DNA from: Tolypothrix sp. PCC 7910
Lineage (GTDB): Bacteria; Cyanobacteriota; Cyanobacteriia; Cyanobacteriales; Nostocaceae
Reading direction: 5' to 3'
Assembly (NCBI RefSeq): GCF_011769525.1
Contig: NZ_CP050440.1
Span: 2,977,501-3,041,500 of the forward strand
Length of the DNA stretch: 64,000 bases
The notes below the pieces were generated by a model. It did not search any database. It was not told the DNA's origin and saw only the letters and a program-made list of their open reading frames with translations. Below, in pieces: positions 58,162-64,000 of this stretch. The first letter of the stretch is position 1; each line of letters starts with the position of its first letter. The position numbers were made by a program, and so were the translations under genes.

Positions 58162-58872
58162 ATGTCTACTCTACAAAAACTATCATTTGCTTTGGTTGGA
58201 ACAGCAGTAATGTTAATGGGTGCTAATCCAGCTAGCGCTGTGAGCCTAGTTAAAGGAGGTTCTACGTCTGTTCTAGGACAAGGTGAAAAGACTAATGTTC
58301 AGGGCGCTACAACTATTGACTTTAATGACGGTATTGTACCTACTTCTGGACTTGTTACTTTCTCCGGAGTGACTCCTGGTGTTGCAAACGGGACTAAGAT
58401 TACGGGGAGTAGTATTGTCAAGGGGAGTTTAAGTGGTGTATATGGTACTCCTTTAGCAGACACGAGCAATTATCTAGCAGTTTCCGTAGGCAACGATGTA
58501 ACTATTAATTTTGCTCAAGCTCTTGACTACTTTGGCTTTTACTGGGGATCAATAGACAAATATAACTCTGTCAAGGTCTATAGTAAAGGTAAGACTAATC
58601 CAATAGCAACATTTACTGGCGCAAATGTACCTGGTACTACGGCTAGTGGCAGTCAATCAAGTCCTGTAGACAATATTTACGTTAATTTGTTAGCTGATAC
58701 TGGAGAAACTTTTGACAAAATTGTTTTGTCAACAACTTCTCCTGCATTTGAAACTGATAACTATAGCTACAGAGTAGCTAAGGTTCCTGAACCCAGCTCA
58801 ATATTAGGCTTACTAGCTTTCGGTGCTTTAAGTGCTGGATCTTTGGTTAAACGGAAATCAAAGATAGCTTAA
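58162..58872 (+). CDS. Exported PEP-CTERM protein
   Basis: 236 residues. Signal peptide (LSFALVGTAVMLMGANPASAV), a beta-rich, Gly/Ser/Thr-rich body (residues 28-205; no recognised enzymatic motif), and a C-terminal PEP-CTERM sorting signal: VPEPSS, hydrophobic ILGLLAFGALSAGSL, basic VKRKSKIA. The signal suggests processing by an exosortase and surface or matrix delivery. The body (TINFAQALDYFGFYWGSIDKYNSVKVYSKG) resembles other cyanobacterial PEP-CTERM proteins of unknown role. Confidence 0.9.
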   Translation: MSTLQKLSFALVGTAVMLMGANPASAVSLVKGGSTSVLGQGEKTNVQGATTIDFNDGIVPTSGLVTFSGVTPGVANGTKITGSSIVKGSLSGVYGTPLADTSNYLAVSVGNDVTINFAQALDYFGFYWGSIDKYNSVKVYSKGKTNPIATFTGANVPGTTASGSQSSPVDNIYVNLLADTGETFDKIVLSTTSPAFETDNYSYRVAKVPEPSSILGLLAFGALSAGSLVKRKSKIA

Positions 58873-59279
58873 AAGTCCTTGTGCAAATAGTTCTCAACGC
58901 TTCAAAAACCTAGTTTTAATATCAAAATATTATTTTCCTGCATTGAGTGCAATCAGTAAGAAAAGACGTTCGGTGAGACGATTCGCTCAGGTAGAAGACA
59001 AACAACGGTGTAGATAAATGCTCCAATCCGGCAGAAATGCTGGATTTTTTACTTTATAAAATTTGCAGAGATGGGCAATTACCAATAATACCAAATCAAA
59101 TAATGTTGGCGACACATCAATAATATAATAGAGGGCTAGGCAGTGCCTAGCCCCTAAAATCAGGCGCATTCTTTTTTAAAATTGGTATAAATTGCTGTAA
59201 TTTGTTAATAGAGGTGAAAAGTAAATTAACACCTCTGATTTGTGACTATGACAAATAATTAGTTATTCAATACTAAAAA
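58873..59279. other. Gap after PEP-CTERM gene
   Basis: About 400 bases; contains the terminator-like hairpin at 59025-59050 and otherwise nothing recognised. Confidence 0.55.
59025..59050 (+). terminator. Intrinsic terminator-like hairpin
   Basis: AATCCGGCA, GAAA loop, TGCTGGATT, then TTTT (one G-U pair). Lies about 150 bases after the PEP-CTERM stop codon. Confidence 0.65.
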
Positions 59280-59353
59280 TCGGGATGACTGGATTCGAAC
59301 CAGCGGCCCCTTCGTCCCGAACGAAGTGCGCTACCAAGCTGCGCTACATCCCG
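59280..59353 (-). tRNA. tRNA-Pro (CGG)
   Basis: Reading the reverse strand: acceptor CGGGATG/CATCCCG with discriminator A, D-arm GCGC-AGCTTGGTA-GCGC, anticodon stem CTTCG/CGAAG with loop TTCGGGA giving anticodon CGG, variable loop, and T-arm CTGG-TTCGAAT-CCAG. CCA not encoded. The acceptor and D-arms are identical to those of tRNA-Pro(UGG) at 26.5 kb. Confidence 0.95.
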
Positions 59354-59593
59354 GCGTAATGATTGCCATCACTAAAACATTTTATCACAAACCTTGATAA
59401 TTTACAAAACAATTAGAGGCTGGGAAGCAACTTTTAACCAGAGAATTTAGTAATTAGGACTTTAGCCCTAGATTTTCTTCACTAGATGACTACCTAGGAA
59501 CTGATGAAAATTAATTTGATGAACTAGTACTGTTCATAGTGATAAATAATTTGGTAAATTACGCTCAATTAAACTCTATTTAAAATTTTTTAT

Positions 59594-60229
59594 ATGCTGA
59601 AACAGCTATGGGTAGCTAGACACAAATACAGCCAGCTACTTTGGAGTATTTTGTTAGCACTAGTAATTTGGAATATACCTCAATCGGCTTTGGCAGATGT
59701 TAGTCAGCAGGATATCAACGGTATTATTCGTACAAGGGACATTGCGTTACAAGCCCTAAATACTCGCGATTTTTCCAAAATAGAACCTTACTTGCACCCA
59801 AGTTTTACGATCACAACAGTAGATAACCAAGTTTTTCATAAAGTACCTGAATTTGAGAAGTACTGGAATCAGCAATTCTCCACTACGATCAAAGATATCA
59901 AAATGCAGCTTAAAGGAGAACCTGTCAGAACATTTCTTTCACCAGAAATAGATGTTTCTACAGGAGATGCGATCGCATCTTTCTATTTTAAAGATGGAAA
60001 AGCAGCTGATATGGCTTTGCGTTGGACAGCCGTTCTGCAAAAAGCCCAAGATAAATGGACGATCCAATCCCTGCATTTCTCCTCGAATCTGCTGGATAAT
60101 CCAGTATTAAATGCTACGCAGCGATGGGGTCAGACTATGGCAGCGATCGCAGGTATAGGTGGCTTTTTGTTAGGAGTAGTCGTAATGTTTGTATTACGCC
60201 GCAAATCTAGAGGAATTCGGAGTTCGTAG
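59594..60229 (+). CDS. Exported SnoaL/DUF4440-like protein with C-terminal anchor
   Basis: 211 residues: signal peptide (LLWSILLALVIWNIPQSALA), an NTF2/SnoaL-like fold (about 40-165; ALQALNTRDFSKIEPYLHPSFTITTVDNQVF... ALRWTAVLQKAQDKWTIQSLHFSSNLLDNP), and a C-terminal transmembrane helix (TMAAIAGIGGFLLGVVVMFVLRRKSRG). The fold is common in small-molecule-binding or regulatory domains; active-site residues are not evident. Location: membrane-anchored on the periplasmic side. Function unknown. Confidence 0.8.
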   Translation: MLKQLWVARHKYSQLLWSILLALVIWNIPQSALADVSQQDINGIIRTRDIALQALNTRDFSKIEPYLHPSFTITTVDNQVFHKVPEFEKYWNQQFSTTIKDIKMQLKGEPVRTFLSPEIDVSTGDAIASFYFKDGKAADMALRWTAVLQKAQDKWTIQSLHFSSNLLDNPVLNATQRWGQTMAAIAGIGGFLLGVVVMFVLRRKSRGIRSS

Positions 60230-60241
60230 TTATCGACCAAG

Positions 60242-60727
60242 TTACCATAATTTGATTAGTTGTTTACCTTCTAGAAATAAATCAAATCTGTGTATATCCT
60301 TTTCTGACTCAAAAGCTGCTACTGGTAAGTAGTGAAATTGGGCTTTTGTAATATACAAGAAGTAATATTCACCTTTTTTAACAACCTTCATAAAATGTTC
60401 GTATCTCATTTTTGTCAGACTGCCATCTTCAAAGCAGATGGTAAAAAAGTTTTCATCTATTTCGCAATATCTACTTTGAAAATTCAAGGCAGATGTTCGT
60501 CCCTGTAAGCGCAGCCACAGAGGTACAGACAAAAAATAAGCTATTAAACCTACTAAATATATTAACCACCAATCAAACCTTTGCTGAATTACTGCTAAAA
60601 CTATATTTATTAAAGTTAAAATCAACAAACTAATGAAGATAAATTTCATGCGTTTATAATAATCAACCGCAATAATTCCTCTTAATTCTTTAGGGCTAAT
60701 TTGAAAAGTTTTAGTTTTAATCTGCAT
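60242..60727 (-). CDS. YcxB-like membrane protein
   Basis: 161 residues: short basic N-terminus, two transmembrane helices (FIFISLLILTLINIVLAVI and WLIYLVGLIAYFLSVPLWL), and a C-terminal soluble domain with FEDGSLTKMRYEHFMKVVKKGEYYFLYITKAQFHYLPVAAFES, the YcxB-like pattern. Function of the family unknown. It converges on the SnoaL-like gene with a 12-base gap. Confidence 0.8.
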   Translation of the reverse strand: MQIKTKTFQISPKELRGIIAVDYYKRMKFIFISLLILTLINIVLAVIQQRFDWWLIYLVGLIAYFLSVPLWLRLQGRTSALNFQSRYCEIDENFFTICFEDGSLTKMRYEHFMKVVKKGEYYFLYITKAQFHYLPVAAFESEKDIHRFDLFLEGKQLIKLW

Positions 60728-60775
60728 ATTTGCTTTGGTGTTTATGATTTGTTATCTTGATACCCTTGTCTGCTT

Positions 60776-62410
60776 TTAAATATCTGCCACAATAGGTAAT
60801 ACAACACGAGAATTCGCCTCGTTTCCGCAACTTACAGTTAAAGTAATAATTTGTGCATTTAGTAAACTTTCACTACTATTTATTGCACTATTCCCAGAAT
60901 TCATGGAGTAGGCGGGAAAACAAGTAAGGCTCAAACTCAGACGTAAAGCATGACCTTTAGCTATTCGCACACAAGTGGCTTGTAGTTGAATTTTTGTCGG
61001 GATGGGTTTTGCACCTTCTCGGCAATGCACATATCCTTGAGTTATATTATATACTTGTCCATCAGGATGAACTTCGGACAGCACTGCACACAAATCATAA
61101 CTTGCTTGATCGTTACTGCAAAAGATTTCTACTATGATATCCCCTGCTAAATGCAAGTCGTCCGCTAACGGTTCAGTAGTGTAAGTTAATACATCAGAGC
61201 GTAAATCAAGATGCGATCGCTCAAATACTCCCGCCGGAATTGCTGCATGACCGCCTAAAGCGGGAACTGGTCGCCAAGGGTCGTGAACCAATACATCAAC
61301 ACAATTTTGGATTTTAGATTTTGGATTTTCGATTAAAGTTCCGGAGTCTTCGCGGATGCTGGCTAGTCCAGTAGTTGATAAGTAATAAGATTTTGGGTTT
61401 GATGTGGGGAAGTTAGAGAAAGTTCGCCAAATATTACTTCCCATCTCGAATAAGCATACAGGTTCTTCTGTGAGTAAACCTGTATCGACATCTTTAAGAA
61501 ACTGGTCAAACCAGCGAATTTGCATCCTATCTACAGGACTGGCGGCTTTGGGGCCGAAGTCAGCGTTACCAACTTTCCGACCCCAAGGTAAATGTGCCCA
61601 AGGCCCAATTAATAAATGTTGGGGTGTGGTGCTACGCGCTGCCATATCTTTATATAAATGTAGTGTTCCTCGCAAATAAGTATCAAACCATCCGCCTATA
61701 TGAAACATAGGTAAATCAACGCCTTGCAAATGGCGTTTGGGTGACAGTTCTTCCCAATAACTATCTGGTTGGGGATGAGCAAACCACTCGTGATAAAAAG
61801 ATTCTGGTGCAAGATGTTGCAAAATTTCTGGATTATTTAAAGGGAGATTACGCGAAGCTGTAAATAATGCTTGATAAGCAACCTTATCTCCTCTTAAACG
61901 GGCAGTTTCGGTAGCTAATTGAATTGCCCATGCAAGATTAGTTTGCAAACAGAATGCGCCACCTTCATAAGCCCAATCTGTATACAAATCATAGCCAATC
62001 ATCGCTGGGCAAATAGCTTTTAAAGCGGCTGGTTTATTAGCAGCAGCATACAGCTGTGTCATTCCTTGATAGGAAAAACCATACATTCCTACTTTGCCAT
62101 TGCTGTGAGGTAGGTTTGCAACCCAATTTACCGCATCTTCCCCATCTGCAATTTCGTTGGCAAATAATTTAAATTCTCCCTCAGAAGTACCTCGCCCTCG
62201 GACATCTTGAATAACTACGATGTAACCTTGGGCAGCGTACCAAGTAGGATGAGCATAGACAACAGTTGATGCGATCGCTCTTCCGTAAGGTTGTCTCATT
62301 AACAATATGGGAAACTCCCCAGCCGCATCTGGACGATAGATATCTGCATCTAACCGCACACCATCACGTGTATGCATGGAGGCTGTTTGTTTGGGAAGTA
62401 CTTTAAGCAT
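60776..62410 (-). CDS. CocE/NonD-family hydrolase (X-Pro dipeptidyl-peptidase-like)
   Basis: 544 residues from ATG 62410 (MLKVLPKQTASMHTRDGVRL); another ATG at 62440 would add ten residues, and neither has a clear ribosome-binding site. Alpha/beta hydrolase domain with nucleophile S113 in GFSYQGMTQL; YYLAxQGYIVVIQDVRGRGTSEG-type segment present. The acid/His residues fall later (HLPWGRKVGNADFG region). The C-terminal part is a galactose-binding-like jelly roll (DLHLAGDIIVEIFCSNDQASYDLCAVLSEV). Members cleave esters or acyl-amides; substrate unknown. Confidence 0.88.
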   Translation of the reverse strand: MLKVLPKQTASMHTRDGVRLDADIYRPDAAGEFPILLMRQPYGRAIASTVVYAHPTWYAAQGYIVVIQDVRGRGTSEGEFKLFANEIADGEDAVNWVANLPHSNGKVGMYGFSYQGMTQLYAAANKPAALKAICPAMIGYDLYTDWAYEGGAFCLQTNLAWAIQLATETARLRGDKVAYQALFTASRNLPLNNPEILQHLAPESFYHEWFAHPQPDSYWEELSPKRHLQGVDLPMFHIGGWFDTYLRGTLHLYKDMAARSTTPQHLLIGPWAHLPWGRKVGNADFGPKAASPVDRMQIRWFDQFLKDVDTGLLTEEPVCLFEMGSNIWRTFSNFPTSNPKSYYLSTTGLASIREDSGTLIENPKSKIQNCVDVLVHDPWRPVPALGGHAAIPAGVFERSHLDLRSDVLTYTTEPLADDLHLAGDIIVEIFCSNDQASYDLCAVLSEVHPDGQVYNITQGYVHCREGAKPIPTKIQLQATCVRIAKGHALRLSLSLTCFPAYSMNSGNSAINSSESLLNAQIITLTVSCGNEANSRVVLPIVADI

Positions 62411-62710
62411 GAGTCTGGAAGAATATATCAATGGCACCATAGATCAGCATAGAGCGATACAGAGACTTGCGATCGCGCCATGAAGAGGAAAGGGAGCAGG
62501 GGGAGGAACTTATAATTGTAAAAACTGCTGTAAGCGCCTAATATTTCACCGCTATATCAAATATTTTCCCCTTTCGCCTTTCCCCTTTTCCCCTTCACCG
62601 AACTATATTAGATACACCCTGTTTGGGTAAATTATCAAACATTGGTAAAGGATTAATCATTTTTTTACCAAGTATTACTACTGAGGCAAAATCTGGGGTA
62701 AGGTGAATGC
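62411..62710. other. Gap between CocE gene and hypothetical gene
   Basis: About 300 bases; a pyrimidine-rich block with CCCCTTT repeats (62565-62600). No ORF. Confidence 0.55.
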
Positions 62711-63079
62711 ATGAATTACGAAACAGCTCGCAAAATCCTCATAGACCAAACAATAACCACCGAGGACAATCCAGATTCCTTGTTAATGCGTATGCAGCAG
62801 GGAAAACCGCCAGTTCCCGGTCAAATCACTTCGATTTTGTTGGCGTTAAAAGTTGTGTTTGAGTCCCTAAAAGAGGCTTCCAGTCTCGACAGAGAATTAG
62901 CTTACGCCCTTTTTCAGTTAAGTATTAAGCCTTCACAACTATTTGTTGGCGGACGCAAGGTTGGGATTGATTGGCCACCATTATTGAAGGAAGATTTGTT
63001 GCGAATTGCTTTAGCAGCCGAAAGTATCTTTTCTACTAAATGGCAAACTCCACCTTCTGCTGGATTTGGGGGAATATAG
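62711..63079 (+). CDS. Conserved hypothetical protein
   Basis: 122 residues, soluble and helical (MNYETARKILIDQTITTEDNPDSLLMRMQQGKPPVPGQITSILLALKVVFESLK...). AGGTGA lies just upstream of the ATG. Some similar cyanobacterial proteins carry dethiobiotin-synthetase labels, but no P-loop or BioD motif is present, so I do not adopt that name. Function unknown. Confidence 0.78.
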   Translation: MNYETARKILIDQTITTEDNPDSLLMRMQQGKPPVPGQITSILLALKVVFESLKEASSLDRELAYALFQLSIKPSQLFVGGRKVGIDWPPLLKEDLLRIALAAESIFSTKWQTPPSAGFGGI

Positions 63080-63116
63080 GGAGTACCATGAAAACTTGCA
63101 ATCAAAAAGATAATAG

Positions 63117-63176
63117 TGGGTTAGCACGCATTCAAGAATTTTGGGTAAAACCCTAAACTGTTGTGCGTCTAACCCA
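63117..63176. repeat. Inverted repeat (TGGGTTAG type)
   Basis: TGGGTTAGCACGCA (63117-63130) pairs with TGTGCGTCTAACCCA (63162-63176), with a small inner hairpin GGGTAAAACCC. Between convergent genes; may terminate both or be a dispersed palindromic repeat. Confidence 0.55.
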
Positions 63177-63216
63177 TCCTATAAAAATTGCCATAAGGCT
63201 GCAAATTTAAAGCTAT

Positions 63217-63828
63217 TCAACGATTTCGCAGTTCTGCTTCTAATTTGTCTAAATCACTTTTGAGTAAAATAGTCATTTGACCAGTGAAAGCCTTACCTTC
63301 TCTAGGCTGGGCTACTTCTACCCAATAAGCATAGCGATCGCCTAGACGCAATTCTCCCTGTAACGCTTCTCTAATGGGAGTTTTGGCAAATCTAGCTGAG
63401 TTAATCGCACTTTGATTGGGATATTTATAGAGTAACTGGGCACGCTCAAAATCTTGATAAATATCTATCCCGTAAATTACCCGTAAAGCTTCTTGGAAGC
63501 GCTCAAATGTCATGCCATTAACAGCATCATACATAGTAATGCGCTCAGAGCGAATCATACTACGGTCTTTAGTAAATGCAACTTTACCTGGCGGTAATAC
63601 CGATGCTAAAAAAGTAAATCGCTGGGCTGCTGTATCAGTCTTTTGTACAAATAAACGCTCTCCACTGTGGGGACGTAGTGTAGGATGTGCTTGAATCCAG
63701 GTAGTGACTTCTTCAGTTTTTTGCCCTGGTAAAGCATTGGCTTTGGAATCAGCAAGCATTCCCACCGATAGCCAAGAAACCAGAGACAAAGGCAAAATTA
63801 AGCAATTAAGCAGAGATTTGTTTAGCAT
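63217..63828 (-). CDS. Exported hypothetical protein
   Basis: 203 residues with a signal peptide (LLNCLILPLSLVSWLSVGMLADSKANA) and a soluble body: LPGQKTEEVTTWIQAHPTLRPHSGERLFVQKTDTAAQRFTFLASVLPPGK and ALQGELRLGDRYAYWVEVAQPREGKAFTGQMTILLKSD. No membrane anchor beyond the signal and no catalytic motif. A conserved cyanobacterial periplasmic protein of unknown role. Ends in a coil (DLDKLEAELRNR). Confidence 0.78.
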   Translation of the reverse strand: MLNKSLLNCLILPLSLVSWLSVGMLADSKANALPGQKTEEVTTWIQAHPTLRPHSGERLFVQKTDTAAQRFTFLASVLPPGKVAFTKDRSMIRSERITMYDAVNGMTFERFQEALRVIYGIDIYQDFERAQLLYKYPNQSAINSARFAKTPIREALQGELRLGDRYAYWVEVAQPREGKAFTGQMTILLKSDLDKLEAELRNR

Positions 63829-63969
63829 TTTCTCAATCGGGAATTATATGAAATCACCCCATTAGCTACTCCCAATCGGGTGCTGAATATAGTTTTCCCG
63901 TTTCTTGGCAAGATTATTTCATATAAATTTAAAAAAGATAGCTGGGGGTGTAAGTTTTTTTACGGATTA

Positions 63970-64000
63970 GGGCATGGGGCATAGGGCATGGGGCATTGGG
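63970..64000. repeat. GGGCATG/GGGCATA heptamer repeats at window end
   Basis: Same family as at 23374-23410; continues to the window edge. Confidence 0.7.

Noticed and set aside
62711-63079. Naming the 122-residue protein a dethiobiotin synthetase
   Set aside because: No P-loop or other BioD motif is present.

Overview
The window reads as chromosome of a filamentous, heterocyst-forming cyanobacterium (order Nostocales). The evidence is the dense HIP1 octamers (GCGATCGC), photosystem I genes (psaF, psaJ, psaL), a PEP-CTERM protein, short heptameric repeats typical of heterocystous strains, and heterocyst genes hetZ, patU and a hepN-like kinase. Gene order closely follows the Anabaena/Nostoc PCC 7120 chromosome from mreB/ssb (alr0088) through amiC1-amiC2 (alr0092-alr0093), hetZ-patU (alr0099-alr0101), psaLJF (all0107-all0109) and tic22 (alr0114) to hepN (alr0117). 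patU is one uninterrupted gene here, unlike PCC 7120 where it is split into patU5 and patU3. I see no phage, transposase or CRISPR array.

Layout. 0-13 kb: divergent mreB/ssb with a LexA-type operator, a SIMPL-domain exported protein, an EVE-domain protein, a CPA2 antiporter, two tandem AmiC amidases (cell-wall remodelling and septal nanopores), glutamate racemase and solanesyl-diphosphate synthase. 13-19 kb: hetZ-patU differentiation genes, then a membrane protein of the transglutaminase family that has lost its catalytic Cys and His. 19-31 kb: RemA-like regulator and guanylate kinase, the PSI genes psaF-psaJ-psaL, tsaD, an alpha/beta hydrolase, an ACT protein, a Ycf52-like acetyltransferase, tRNA-Pro(UGG), Tic22, PrmC, TsaC, the HepN-like kinase and a second Ycf52-like acetyltransferase. 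31-44 kb: SecDF, PDH E1 beta, a small HTH/AT-hook regulator, HemB, RF3, a TPR protein with a dead M48 peptidase domain, and an RRM protein. 44-53 kb: a signalling block with a REC-wHTH-HPt-REC-REC protein, two small paralogous receivers and a 1406-residue CBS/multi-PAS histidine kinase. 53-64 kb: GT4 glycosyltransferase, RqcH, PEP-CTERM protein, tRNA-Pro(CGG) and several exported or membrane proteins.

Functional themes are envelope and septum biology (MreB, AmiC1/2, MurI, Tic22, SecDF), heterocyst control (HetZ, PatU, HepN) and translation quality (TsaC, TsaD, PrmC, RF3, RqcH, two tRNA-Pro). Three proteins keep an enzyme fold but have visibly lost catalytic residues: the transglutaminase-like protein, the M48-like protein and the ATPase domain of the HepN-like kinase.

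Most interesting unexplained signals: (1) a short leader ORF conserved in peptide sequence upstream of both amiC genes, whose stop codon overlaps the amiC start codon each time; (2) a well-formed sigma70-like promoter followed by about 100 nt ending in an intrinsic terminator near 43.5 kb, a candidate small RNA; (3) the pseudoenzymes above. Long gene-free stretches are listed individually. All calls come from reading the sequence by eye and from family knowledge; no database search was run.
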